The notes beneath the pieces are model-generated. The model had not been told where the DNA came from, did no database searches, and saw only the letters and a list, made by a program, of their open reading frames with translations. Below, piece after piece: positions 36,454 to 51,400 of a stretch of DNA of 64,000 nt. Source of the stretch: Gentiana macrophylla (lineage: Eukaryota; Streptophyta; Magnoliopsida; Gentianales; Gentianaceae); contig JAOBSW010000110.1 of the NCBI GenBank assembly GCA_026214975.1, positions 62,001 through 126,000 of the forward strand, written 5' to 3'. The stretch's first letter is position 1, and each line of letters opens with the position of its first letter. The translations under genes and the position numbers were made by a program.

Positions 36454-39400
36454 GTGCTCATACATTGATGTACATTTTGCATGTACGTATAGGTGATCCA
36501 AAAAAGACGGAGCATTTACTTTCATTGGAAGGAGCAAAGGAAAGACTGGAGTTGATTCCGGCAACCCTTTTGGAAGAGGGATCTTTTGATAAACTTGTTG
36601 ATGGCTGCCATGGGGTTTTTCACACTGCTTCCCCAGTCATTTTTTCAACCACCAATCCACGAGTATAATTGTTTATTATTCCCTTCATTCCAAAAATAAT
36701 TGGCAAATAAATTTGTTCCATTTATGTGATTCAGAACATTTTCTAAAATAGCATTTATCGCTCATTTTAGTACTTTACCCTTGTTTAATAATATGTAACA
36801 ACTTAAATGGAAAACTGCATTAATTATATAATATGGAAAATTAGGGATAAGGACAAAATCTGGAATATTTTTAAGAATATGACAAATTACATATTTTTTA
36901 TAAGGAGAAGGACAACTGCATAATTTTTAGCGAGAATGACAAATAATGAATCCCGAAAATCGGTGAATCTCCCGGTGAATCCCAAATCGTTGAATTTTGT
37001 GTGAATTTTGATAAATGAATCCCGAAAATTAGTGAATTTCGACAATGAATTTTGAAAATTAGTGAATTTCGACAGTGAATTTCGGCAGTGAATTTAAATA
37101 GTGAATTTCGAACACAAGTGAATTTCGATAGTGAATAAATAGTTTTGTCCTTTATGCAAAAGTTTCAAAAAACTGTCCTTCTACTCAATTGATGAAATAT
37201 TTTTGTCCTTCTCCCTCATTCCCCCTATATAATATGGATATTTTAGTCATAACATTAAACCATATTCTTAGTTTCCGTGTTTTTGATAATTGTCTCAGAT
37301 ATTTAGAGAAGCAGTATCTTCTTTTTCCAATTGTTTTGAATGCCAAACCCCAAACATCTTTTGCATTTATATCAACATTTGAGTCTCTCCCTCTCTTTTT
37401 TCCCTCCTTTTTTTGTGGTTTACCCAAGCTTTGTTGCTAATCGATTTTTTAAAAAACAACTCTATATTTGTGTTGTTTAATTTACAGGAAGATCTGGTTG
37501 ATCCAGCAGTGAAGGGAACTTTGAATTTGCTTAGATCGTGTAAAAAAGTCAAATCCATCAAAAGAGTGGTTGTAACATCATCTGTAGCCTCTGTGATTTT
37601 CAATGAAAGGCTAAAACCTGGTGTTATAATTGATGAAACTTGGTTTTCTGATCCGGAATTTTGTCAGCAAAAGAAGGTAACCAATTACTTCTTTACCCTT
37701 TTCTCGATTTTAAATTTTCCATTGTATTGATGTCTAAATCGAGACATAGATTGTGTATTTATCCTACGACTTCTGCAACGCCCTCAAACCAGGGGTCAAG
37801 TAGCGTGAAATGAGTTATTTTAATTTTCTGATGTATACAAATTACTAATATTTGACATTAAAATTGAAAATATAGATTGCGTATTTATTCTACCACTTGT
37901 GTAACGCCCCCAAACCCTGGATCTGGTAGCATTAAATTAGTCACAAAAGATCCGAGCATCTGCTTAGATTGTCGTCCTCGTTTGATCTAAAAGGACCAAC
38001 CGAATTAACAAGACATTTATATTTCACACTTATATGGGGTGAGAATTATACTACTTTAACTATATGAGGCATTACAACGTCGTTTGAAACCATGTAATGT
38101 TTTTCACTATATCTTATTACACTATTCTAAGAAAAAAAATTAGTCTTGATTAAACTTGTTGAATCACTTTATGGCATGTGTCCTTTCAAAGAATGTAATG
38201 AAATAGAATAAATTTTCGTTTCATTACAATGTTTAGGAATGAGAGTATTAGAACGAAATTTGATGAATTTAATCATAATGTAATAAGAAAATCATTTTTT
38301 TTCTTTAGATTTTTGTCCAGAAGGACAAAATTATCAAAAAATCGGGATAGAAGGAAACTGTAATTTAATAAGGACAAAAGTAACAATTATGAAGTAACAA
38401 ATATGAAGTAACAAATGTGGAATATAGTAAATATGAAGTAGCAATTGTGAAGCACAAAGTAACATTAACACGTGAAGTAACAATTTTAAAGTAACAATTG
38501 TGATTTTTGTCCTTTATAATCATGAAAATGTTACTTTTGTCCTTCCAGGCCCATTTATTAATTTTTTTGTCCTTGTAGCCCCTTCCCCCTTTTTTCTTTC
38601 AATGCTCGTAGGAATTAAACGATTAAAATGAATATCATAGACACCACCCCGATGCTCAGGGCGGACCTAGGAAATTTTTCCAGTAGAGGCCAAGTTTTCA
38701 AACCTAAGAACTTAGGAAAAGTGATAAAACTTCTAACCAATTCAACTAAATGGATTGTTACATTAGGAATTGTCTGAAATTAATATAAATATACAAGTTT
38801 AATATTATTAGAAGGATATATTAGTCAATTCGCCCGGAAATTTGAGTGGGGTCTATGGACCCCACCCTTAACATGCTGGGTCCGACCCTTACCCGATCAC
38901 CACACATCCACCCATCACGTACAACCCTACTATTCCTGTTACCTTCTACCAGGGGCAAGTGTTAATAAGGATCATTTGGGTCAGCTGGCCCTCAATAAAA
39001 TAAAAAATACTCTATGTACTTTTAATACAGTTTAAAAAATTTATGTACTAATATCTGCTCATTGGCCTGTTAAAATTTTCAAATATTGACCATTAACCTG
39101 TAATTCTACATATATTTTATAATTCATTGGAAATTTTTGTCAAAATCACAACAAGAATTTTTTTGATCAAATTAACGAGTTTCTTGCGTTTATATTGTGG
39201 GACATATCTCATTTAAAAATGAAATCCTATTTATATTCTAGTTTATTTTGAATTCTTTATTCCATTTTTCAACCTTATAACACGGTCTATCGTTCTCGAT
39301 TCCTGGCCCTTGTAGCATAATTCATGTAGCCGCACTGCCTTTTAGCCCCTCACCCTACCACTACCTCCCACCTCCGGCCACCACCTATCATATCTAGCCT

Positions 39401-42400
39401 TTCCACCCTTCACCACCCTACTATCACCATACACACTGCATTCTCTCACCCATTGGGGGATCTGTGCATAGGTCACGTGTGTTGGACATATGTTCAGAAT
39501 ATGCACACTTCAACTTAAAGATTTAGGCTAGAATCTTTTTGGAACATTTCCATAGGCCAGGATGCTTCTTCTCATATTCAGAATAGTCCTATTCTTCCTC
39601 TCAGATACACCATTTTGTTGTGGTGTATAGGCTGCTGTCAATTCCCTTCTGATTCCATGACTGGTAAAGAATTCTTCGAACTCTGCTGAGCAAAATTCTC
39701 CTCATCTATCTGTTCTCAGACACTTAATATTTTGACCTATCTCCTTTTCTCTTAGCAATTTGAAGTTCTTGAATGCATTCAAGGCTTCAGATTATTCTTG
39801 CAAGAATTCAACCCAAGTTTTTCTGGAAATATCATCAGTAAATGTAATGAACTACCTTTTACCTCCATTTGATGATGGATTTATTAGGCCACATAAGTCA
39901 GAATGGATGAGTTCCAACACTTGTTTTGCCCTCCAAGATTTCCTTTTGCGAAATGATGTCTGTGTTGCTTTCCTTTTGTGCAATCTTCACATACTTGCTA
40001 AGGAGTCTGAATCTGAGGAAGGCCCTTAACCATTTCCTTCTATTGAAGAGTTTTCAGACCTTCAAAGTTTAGATGTCCATACCTGTAGTGCCATAACCAA
40101 GAGGAGTCTTTCAGTTCTGCCATAAGGCATGCTTGTGGTTTCTTGATTTCCAAAGAGAACAATCTGTTAGCATTCATGGGAACTTTAGCTATAATTCCTT
40201 TGCTTGAATCCTTGATTTCTCACTCCTTATTCTTCAGAATAATCTCATATCCCTTTTCTTGCAACTGTCCAACACTTACTAGATTGCACTTCAGATCAGA
40301 AACATATAAAACACTGAAGATGGTTTCAGATGTCCCTTTTTTGATCTGATGCATATATTGCCTATTCCCTTAACACTAACTGAGGATTTATCTCCAAACT
40401 TCACCTTTGAATGATAGGATTCATCCAAATAAAAAAATGATGCTTTATTACCACACGTATGATTAGTGCATCATGTGTCAACATACCATACTTGGGGTGC
40501 TGATGTCTGCTCATGCTATGTAGTCATCAGCATGGTCTCAACCTCCTCTTTGTCAGCAAAGTGAGAGCTCTGCTGAGTCCCTTGTCTATGTCTGCTGGCA
40601 ATTTCGTGTAGCACTCAGAATGGTAGTGTCCAAACTTGTGACACCAAAAGCATTCAACATTCTTTTTGTTTGCAGTACCTCTTCCCTCTCCATTCTTGGA
40701 TGACTAAGAGTTGTCCCTGCTGTCAGAATCTCTAGATGTTCTCCCTCTACCTCTTCCTCTGCCCCTAACCCTGCCTCTATAATTGTTATTAGAGCCAGTG
40801 GTCTTCAAGGCCTGTGATCGAGGTAAAATTCACCCTTCAAAAAACAATTATAAGGACTCGAAACCGTGGGAAAACTAACTCTCTAACTGGCAGTGTACCG
40901 GGTCGATTGCTAGAATAGCTACAGGAGTACGAGGTCTAACCCAAAGGAAAAGTGTTTGCAAGTACCAAAGTGAACTTAGAACTTAGTCTAGGTAATCAAT
41001 TTTTTTAAAAGTATTTGCTTACTACAACGACACTAAAATGATTCCTACTAACGAGTTTAAAGATAAGAAAGAAAGAAAGAAGATTAAACTACTAGGTTTT
41101 AAAGGTAGATTAAGGGACATAGCCGAACCATGATCAAAATAGCTAATTTCAACCCCAAGGGTAGACAAAACCGGGAGTGTACATTATAACAAATGAACTT
41201 TTGCATTCAATTTCACGGGTGCAAACTCCTAATCCCGGTGCTAGAGTCTGAACAACTCTCTCCTAACACCTTATGCCAAGTTAACTACCCTTCCCTAAAG
41301 AAGATTCACTAACAAGACATGTTATACACTAGAGCCGCTTAAACGTTTAAACGAATAACCTCACTTTGGGCTCGGGCTTAACAACTAAGCCGAGTCTACA
41401 CCGTGATCTTAGAACCCCTTTTCCCACATCCCTCTATCTGAACAACTCTCAAGATTGATGTGTGTGATTTTGACCTAGGTGATCAATCTAGCCCAAATCC
41501 GTTATAACAAGTTTTAAGACGTGAAACATGCAAGAAACACCAATAAAAAGCACTACCCACTTCCAATTTCATCACCCAAAGGGTGATTTCACTAAATTTC
41601 ACATGATTCGACTATGAAAAGGGATTAGTTACTCATTATACTAGTTAAAACACATAGGAAACTGTAAATTAAAGACATAACAAGTAAAAGGAAGAAGAAA
41701 TTTACCATTAATTTGCATAAATTCGAGATTAGATCCAAAAAGTACAAAATAGAAAACTAATTAAAAGGTGGTCTCTTAGTGTTTGGAATGGAAATCTAAG
41801 CTAAGAAGTGGAAAGATTAAGCTAAAATAGTGTTGATGTAAGCTAAGAGAAAGTATTCTAAGCTATTACAAAAATCGAGCTAAGAAAATGGGTAGAGTTT
41901 TGCTAAGAGAATAGTTCTTATCCAAGAAAAAGTCTAAGGGGGATATTTATAGGTGGGAGAAAATCTGCAGGAAAAAGGCCTCAAACGCACGAAAGGGTCG
42001 AGATCTGGCGTTGATATCTTCAAACGCACGTTTTATTTAGTGCAAACGCAGCGTTTAGCTTCATTTCAGGCGTGGTCTTGACTGTTCTTCTTCATCCGAA
42101 CGCAGCGTTTAGGAGGTTCAAACGGCGTTTGAAAGACTTAGAATACGCGTTTAGGATAGTTTCACACGCGCGTTTGGAGGGGTTGAACTCTGTATCAACT
42201 TGTGTCTCTTGAAACGCACGTTTGGGGGGTTCAAACGTGCGTTTGAACCCCTGTTGCCCCAAAACTTCACTTTTTCCTCCTTTGATCTCTTCTCTTGCCT
42301 CGGTTATGCTTTTTACCATAAATCATCGCCTTCCGGGTTCTCGAGACACTGATACCCTATAACATCATACATGACCAACAATATCCAAACAATTCCGGAG

Positions 42401-45400
42401 GGTAAAAGTGCTCGGGAATGGGGTTAATATCAACAAAAAGGGGTATTAATCCATCAAAGTGACGGCTTCACTCCCCGTGCCATGAGCTCAAGATAACACC
42501 CCGAAAACGGTTTAAATCACCCAAAAATGTGCTGAAAATATGGTAAACGGGGATAAACAATGCACCGGAGTCACGTAAAGTTGACTCCCATCAGCCTGCT
42601 CTTCAGTTGATGTTGCTGAGCCTCTCTTCATCTCCTGTTCATGAACTTGCAAGGAGTTTCGCAATTCATCAAGAGATAGTGCATCAATGTCTTTGGATTC
42701 CTCAATAGAGCACATCACATTATCAAATCTTGAGGTTAGAGACCTCAAAATTTTCTCCACAAGTGCTACATCTTCCATCTTTTCACCAAGAAATCTCATT
42801 TTACTTATTATGATTTCCATGGTTCTCGCACAAGAAGTCGAGACAAATTCACCCTCCTTCATTTGTGGTTTCAAAATCTCTTCTTAGGGCCTCAGAATCG
42901 TGATCTCTTCACTCTAGCATTTCCTTGATACTTCCTCTTCCTAGAGTCCTATATATTCTTTGGATTCCTTGCTGAGAATGGTCTCCAAGATAGCTCTATC
43001 TATTGCTTGAAATAGATAGTTCTTGGCCTTCAGATCTTTGAGTTTTTTGCTCTCAAAATCTGCTCTTTGAGCTTCAATTGGGGGAGGATTTGTTGCTGGT
43101 TCAACCACTCCTTATTCAATGATGGTCCAATACTCTTTAGAACGCATGAAGTTCTCCATCAACATGCTCCAGTGATCATAATGATGTCCATCAAACCTGT
43201 GGATGGAAGCCTGAACAAAATTTGTTTCGCCCATGGATCTTTCTCCAACTGCTGTTGAGAATATGGATCCGATGCCACTGATGACTTTTATGGAAGAGAT
43301 AGTTTTTGGGAAAACTTATAGATTTCATTGATAGAACAAGGATATAAATACAAGTAGAAAATAACCAACCACTGGGCCACTTTCTATAAAGTAGGAAACA
43401 TGGGATCATGGCTTTAAACCAAATTTGAGCCTAACATAGCCTTAGTAATAAAAACTTAATTAACATAATAATTAATATAATTCTTCTAAAAGTCCTTCCC
43501 TTAATTTGAGCTAACAGTTCAGATTACTTCACACATTCCCGGCTTGTCTCTAAGCTTCAGAAATTGATCCCTCTTGAGTCCTATAGTCAGAATATCAGCC
43601 AATTGATCTTCACTTCTACAATGCATCAACTCAATGATCCTTTCTTCATATAAGTCCCTTAGAAAATGGTACTTCGATCAACGTGCTTTCTTCTGTTGTG
43701 TTGCACTGGATTATTCAATAATATAATATTTGAACTGTTATCACAGTATAAAATATTTCCAGCCTACTGAACTACTCCCAGAACTTCCAGCATTCTTCTT
43801 AACCAGATCGGCTGACATGAGCAGTGTGATGCTGCTACAAATTCTGCTTCCGGTGTGGATAGAGTGACTATTGGTTGCTTCTTTGAGGACCAGCCGATAG
43901 CACTTGTTCCATACATAACACAAAACCAGAAGTACTCTTCCTATCATCAACATATCCTGCATAATCACTGTCTGAAAATCCAGTCAGCTGAGCCTTCCTT
44001 GCTGAACCATACTTGATGCCACGATTGATGGTTCCATTTAGGTATCTTATGATCCTCTTCACATAGTTTAAGTGGTCTGCTAAGGGTAACTCCATATATC
44101 TGCTTGCCACACTTACAGCATACATGATGTCAGGTTGTTGTTGTCAAGTATAGAAGGCACCCTATCATATGTTTGCATAAGGTGAGATTCACCTTACCAC
44201 CTGTTCCGTCCTTGCTAAGTTTCATACCAGCTTCACAGGGTGTGAGTGATGGGTTGTTGTCCTTCATTCCAAACATGCTGAGAATTTTAGATACATACTT
44301 CTTTGAGAACCAAATATGCCTGACTCGGTCTGTTGAACTTCAATGCCTAAGAAATATTGCATAAGTCCCATGTCTGTCAGGTTGAATTTGGTCTTTATTG
44401 CCTCATTAAACTCTTTTAACATGATAAAGATCAAGCGGTTACCATTCTACAAAAACCAATTGGTGCTACTAAAACCAGATGTCCAACATTTTCTGTTCAA
44501 AACATGACACCAGAATAAGCATGGAGCTCAATCAAACCATCTGTAAGTCACTTAAAATTTTTTGGATGCGTTGCTTATGCTCATATTCCAGATGCAAACA
44601 AGAAGAAATTGAGTGATAAAATAGAGCAATGTTTTTTCTTGGGGATCAGTGAAAAGTCCAAGGCATTTAAGTTGTTTAATCCTATAACTATGAGGATAGT
44701 GATTAGCAGAGATGTGGTGTTTGATGAGCTGAACACCTAGAATTGGGAAGCCAACAACGCTCAGTTCCATCCTCTTCATAATCTGGTAGATAAACAACCA
44801 AGTGAGGATTTTCCAGATTCCGTAGACTCAGGGTCTGCCACTAGCTCAACAGACCCAAGACACTGCCGCTGAGGGTTCAACAAACCCAAGTTTAGCAGAC
44901 CCAAATCAAGAAACAATAGCTGAGGGTTCAGCAGCCAGACCTCCGAGAACCAAGAAAAGGCCAGGTTGGATGACAGACTTTGAGGTATCAGGTTTACCAC
45001 AAACAGAAGAGACTACCTATTATGCTTTATTTGCTAGTGATGATCCAATCACTTATGAGGAGGCAGCAAAAGACAGCAAGTGAAAGCATGCTATGGATGA
45101 AGAAATCATGGCTTTTGAAAGAAATTAGACTTCGACCCTGACAGATCTACCAAAAGGACGCAAAACTATTGGTGTCAAGTGGATCTACAAGACAAAGCTG
45201 AATGAAGATGGTAAAGTCAGCAAGTACAAAACCAGACTAGTGGCCAAAGGGTACAAACAAGAATCTGGGATTGACTATAATGAAGTGTTTGCCCTAGTAG
45301 CAAGGATGGAAACTATCAGACTTGTACTATCTTTGGCTGCCCAAAACCATTGGAAAGTACATCAAATGCATGTGAAGACAATATTCTTGAATGGTCTGTT

Positions 45401-48400
45401 AGGTTTTATGCCCGAAAGACAATTTGTAATTGTTTTATTTAAATAAATGACAGAATTTATTTCATCTTATTTATTCGCATTTATTGCCAATATATATACA
45501 CTACAGAAAACCCTAAGTATATTGATTATGTAATCACAACTCAGTGTATGGCTATACACACGAGGATTGAGTTTGTGAAATATACTTAAAATTAACTTAG
45601 TCCGTAGCGTTTATTAATCGGAGTACGGGTCTCTAGATTAATTTGCTATTAATCGCGCCTGAACACTTTACGGTGTGACAATCTTATCCGGATCGTCGGT
45701 AATAGGGTACCTAGTGGGGCATTTATATATGATGATAATCATATAGAAATGGACCGATTTGATTTGAGTTCTCGATATAATTCCGTGATCGAGAAGTCTT
45801 ATCGAATCACAAGATGATCATATATGGATTAATCGAATCCTGAGGTGATCCTGCATAACCGCTTAGACCAGGGTGGAGTTTGATGTGTTAGTAAGGATCA
45901 CTTAGCAGAATGTGGTCCAACACTTCTCGTTGGCTCTATTCTCGGAATGAGTGAGTGGTCCGTGTTATCACAGATATGGAATCCATTCCTTCCTCGGGAA
46001 GTAGACATACGATTCCTTATTTGTTGACCCTAGAAACTGATCGATGGGCCCAGTTCATACTGTATTAGTGGTGAACTAATTGATCACTAGGGGGTTAATG
46101 GTAAATAAGGATAATAGGTTTCGAGAAGGGTTTACGGAAATATCCCGAATCGAAGTGAACAGTCTATGGAGGATTTATCCGTATGTAATGATTATATCAG
46201 TGGACGATTTCGACTCATAAATTGAGTGTAAGTTATCTATATTCGATAGAGTTCAATTTCGGGTTTATGGTGGTGTAATCCCGGAATTAATAGGTTGGAT
46301 ATAATTATTCGTCTACGGATTTAATAATTTTATCTAATTTATTTAGTAACTACTGAATATGGGTCCATGGTCCCCGACGTGGCTCTAATATAGCATATAG
46401 GTTTTCGTCGTCAGCACTCAATTATAATTAAATAGTGGATTTGACTATTTAATTTGATATGTGGATTAATTGTTTAGTTGGACTAAATAATTAAATACAC
46501 GGAAAAGACATTTTTCGTGGACTTAACCCGAATTGGTGTGTTGACCAATTTTGACCCAATTGGTCAAAAGAATAAAAAGGTGCGTGACCTTGATTTGATT
46601 AAAAAGGCGCATGGTTTTATTGTTTAATTATTAAGGAATTTGTTTTCTTGGATAATTATTTGACATGTGATTAAATTATTTATGTGTTAAATAATTTAAG
46701 GAAAAGAATATCTTTTATATATCCTTATTTATTTTGGAATATCTTAGATATATCTTTTAATAAAAGGATTATTATAATTGATTTTGTATTAATTATTAAT
46801 CCTTGGAGGCTAAGTTTCACTCTCCTATATAAAGAGAGTTCTCCAAGCCTTTGAAGATGATCACATACACGCCATTATCATAAGGAAAAGGCTTAGAATT
46901 TTCGGCCGCTTTCTTTGGGTTTAGAGTTGGAATAATCTTCGGATTATTCCGGTAGCATATCAAGGAGGTCCGCGGCGGGAAACACCATCCACTTGGTGTT
47001 CTTTGCTGAGACACACGTTGGAAGACGGTGGCTGCTCAATCACGTGTTCAAGGAGCCTTTTGATCTTGGAGTTAAGCACCATAAAAGGTAGGCTCCTAAA
47101 CCCCTTGTAGAATTAGATCTTTAACTATGTTCTTTGTTTCGTTTAGATCTAGATCTTATGCCTTCCGCTGCGTAATCGGGTCAATCCATGATTGATCCGA
47201 CGATATTACATCTAACAAGTGGTATCAGAGCCTTTGATCTAACGATCAAAGAATATGAGTTTTAGATCTAGGAGTGGAAAAACATGTTTTAGGTGTTTTA
47301 TTTCGTTTTTTTTTTTTGTTAAATTCGAAATTTATTCATGTTGTATGCTTGTGAATGTTGTGGTTGAAGAGATGGATTGGGGTTGGTATTGTTTACCCGT
47401 AGATCTATTTTGTAGCTCCTTTGTTTAGTAACAATTGAGCATAGGAATTGTATTTTTTTTTATGTCAATTTCGAAATTCAATATAAAAGTAGCATCTTTT
47501 ATTGTAATTTTGTTATTCCGGGCTCGAAAAGATGAAGATCTTGCTGAAAAGATGAAGATCGAGGCGAAACCCAAGGTATGAACGAGGAGAAACGGTTTAA
47601 ATTTTTTTTTAAAAACTGCTACAGGACTTTCTGCGACGCTGAAAAGCGTCGCTATAAGTCCTGTTTATAAAATTGCATGCGGCTAGGGTATAAAGCTTGC
47701 GGCTGTGTCACAAAAAAAAAAAAAAATTTTGTAACCTAATTTTTTTTTATAAAAGGCTGCTGTATGGCAAAATTAAAAAAAAAAAAAAAAAAATTGATTA
47801 ATTATAATAAATTGGTTTTATTTAATTAAAAAAGGCCTTTCTCCTCTCGGGTGTTCGTGGTTCGTGATCCGGAGGTTCGAGTTCAAGATTTGAAGATCAA
47901 GACTCGAAGACATAGATTAAGTTTTATTTTTCCTTAAAAAAAAAAAATAGTTAGTCGGGGGTACCAACGGTCCATCTCGGTGTTTACTTTTCGGTATAAT
48001 TTTGTGTTTGATCAAGATTACGTGCTTAAAACCGGAAAATTGCCATGACTTGCATCTTCATGATTCCACTCCAATGCATACATGTAGCTAGTTTATTTCG
48101 AATAAATTAGGCATGTGTAACTCGAATAATTAGTATGAATGCTTATTAATTTAATATGTGGTAGTTAAATAATAAGTAGCTAATTATAAAACCGAGGACC
48201 GGGTTTATGTCAATCGTTTACGATTTTAGTGATGGATTCTCGTGAATCCCACTTGGATAAATTGTTGAGCTTTTCGGTGATGGCTTCTCGGTGAACCCCA
48301 CCTTAAACTAAAACGAGATTACGCTTTGGGTGACAATTTAGAAATCGGAGAATCTTAGTACATGGGTTCGAAATGGTCTAACCATGGTTGGCGAGTTCAA

Positions 48401-51400
48401 CCGAAGCTTCGCTCAATCGACTCCCTCCACGTGTGATGTGCGTTATGGCGATTCGATAGGACTTAGCATAGCCGATAAGCCTTCGGCTAAACGGGCTTCT
48501 CTCGCCGGATTGGCCTGAATCATCACATATGTTCCAACGAATAAGACGGCGAAGGCTTGCCTACATAACCGACCTATTCGGAGTACTTTGATTTATTGTT
48601 TCTTATTGTCAAGGCCAAAACCGTAATTAGTAAACCCACCACTTTTTTCAAAATATTGAGTGGGAGCGGGAAGGCGACACCAACCCCACGGCCTCTACTA
48701 TAAATGCAAGCACGTGAGAGAAGGGTGACACCTCGAGCCGCTTTGATTCCGACCCCTCGGGTGGTGTTCACCCCTATCAAAATTCAAGGCTTGGTTTCGA
48801 AAGGATAGGATTTGGTACTCGTTGAGTCATCGACCGACCTCGCGCGCGCACACTCGGGCGTACTTTGAGATCCGATATAGTAGGTCACACTCTTTATGGA
48901 TATTTTCGAAATATCTAGGCTAGAAAAAGGAAGGTAATCAGTGATTAAGGTCCGGGATGTCTGATTCCCGTGAGATGTTTGATTCTCGAAGATTAATCAC
49001 AGAGAGACATTGTCTCAGTTTAAATCGTCACCTCTTTGACTGACCCTGCGGCGGCACTGAGGTGTGAGATTAAATCCTTGGAATGGTAGGATAGACTTTA
49101 TATAGTTTATTATTCCTAAAATAAAAATATAGTAGTGTATATTTGATTAAGTTTCTGTCATTTTATTTACAGCAACATGTCTTCGCAAATTCAAACTTTC
49201 TTGAATGATAAGCTTAATGGCGACAATTTTACTAAGTGGAAAAGTAACGTAAACGTGGTGCTCGTATTTGAGAATGCACAGATTTGTTTTGACTGAGGAG
49301 TGCCCTGTTCTACCCCTCAAAATCCGCTAAACGCATTTGCGATCAACATCAAAAATGGCAAGAGGCGAATAATAAGGCAAGAGGCATCTTCTTAGCCTCC
49401 GTGTCGGATGTCATTCGGAGCAAGATTGAGGGTTTTAATACCGCACGAGAAATCTTGCAGCATTTAACCACCATGTTTGGCAAACCGTCTGATCAAGCAA
49501 GACACGAGGCCGTGAGGAAGGGTGTCAATGCCAAGATGAGGCGGGTCGATCGGTTCTTGGTCATGTGATGAACATGATTAGTTACTTTACCGATGCAAAC
49601 AACTCATAGGTGCGATTATAGACGATGCTACCCAAGTGTCGGTGATTCTCGAATCTCGACATCGATTTCTGACGTTCAAGACCAGCTATGTCATGTCTAA
49701 GGCTCACCTTTCCATGACGGAGTTGATCAATGAACTCCAAGTCTATGAGGTCTTTCTTTGAAAGATAAAACCCAAAGCGAGGAAAAGAAGGCCGAGGCCA
49801 ATGTGGTCTCGACCAAGGCGTCTAAGTCAAACCCAGCGAGGTAAACAAAAGAATAAGAAACAAAGCTGCGCCGGCGCCTAAACCTATGAAGAAGAAGGCT
49901 AAGCCAAGTAAACCATCCAAGCCCAAGGGCAAGTGTCATTCTTTGCAATGAGATAGAGACCTTTGGCGTCGTCCACGCCCCGTATATCTCAAAGATGTAA
50001 AGGATGGGAAGGTTAAGGCTAGCAATGGGAAAGATAAGAAAGGTAATCTGAATTACTTGTCTTGGAATCTTTCAATGTAGCTAAAGATGTATCAATTTGA
50101 TATCTGATAATCTGGAGCTACTAACCATGTATGTTCTTCTTTGCAGATCCTTAGTTCGTATGAGGAGCTAGAGGAAGGAGCTCAAGTTATGAGAGTCGGC
50201 ACCGGGGCGTTAGTTTCAGCAAAAGCAGTGGGAGCTGTGGTTTTACATTTTGGAAATAAAGTTTTACATTTAGACAATGTTTATTTCATTCCGAATTTTC
50301 GTAGAAATTTAATTTCGTATTCTGCTTTGAAAGACCAGTTGTACTCTGTTTCTTTTATGAATAATGAGTTTACTATTTCAAAGAATGGTTTTACTTTGTG
50401 TACTACTGTATTAGAAAACGGATTGTATTTCATTAAACCCACGCAAGCTCCCCTGTTAAATACTGAAATGTTTAAAGTAGCACATAAAAATCGCTAAAAG
50501 GCGTAAAATTTCTCATAAAGAAGATAGTACATATCTTTGGCACCTTAGGCTAGGTCACATTTCTTGGAAAGACTCAAACGAATGGCTAAGGGTGATACCT
50601 TAAAAAGAGTTATCTGTTGACTCATTGCCCGTCTGCGAATCTTGCCTGGAAGGAAAAATGACTAAGCGTCCCTTCTCGTCAAAAGGGAATAGGGCCAAAG
50701 AACCTCTAGAGTTAGTACATTCAGACCTTTGTGGTCCGATGAATGTACAAGCTAGAGGCGGATTCGAGTATTTTGTTACTTTCATCGACGACTACTCGAG
50801 GTTCGGATATGTTTATCTGCTGCATCGAAAATCCGAGACTTTTGGTAAGTTTAAGGAATTTCAAGCGAAGCGAAAGCGATTGGGCAAGTCTTTGAAATGC
50901 CTTCGCTCGATCGCGGAGGAGAGTACTTAGATATCTGAGTTCATCGACTACCTACTTGAACATGGGATCTGTTCCCAATGTTCTGCGCTAGAGACACCTC
51001 AAGCCAAAATGGAGTTCTTTGAAAGGAGAAATAGAACATTGATTGACATGGTCGGATCAATGATGAGCTACGCCGCTACCGATATCCTTTTGGGGATATG
51101 CTCTGTAAAGCGGTACACATATTGAATGTGGTTCCGTCTAAGTCCATCGTTAAGACACCCTTGGAACTTTGGAAGGACGTGGCGAAAGCATACGTCACTT
51201 TCGAATTTGGGGTTGTCTGCACATTTACTAGTGGACAAGACTACAAACCTACAAAAAAAGCGTGCAAGTATGTATGTTTGTGTGGGTTACCCCAAGGAAC
51301 ATACGTGGAGGTCTGTTTTACGATCCGGAAGATAACAAGGTAATAGTTTCCACTAACGCCACATTTTTGGAGGATCAAGATATGATGGACTTCAAGCCTC

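Larger units (their letters stand above)
31787..36492 (+). other. Intron 1 (4.7 kb) with nested transposons
   Basis: Donor GTAAAT, acceptor CGTATAG. It holds a Stowaway MITE, a 4.1 kb Mutator-like element with nested MITE and copia, and a poly-A run at 36421-36452 immediately before exon 2. No host gene in it. Confidence 0.8.
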
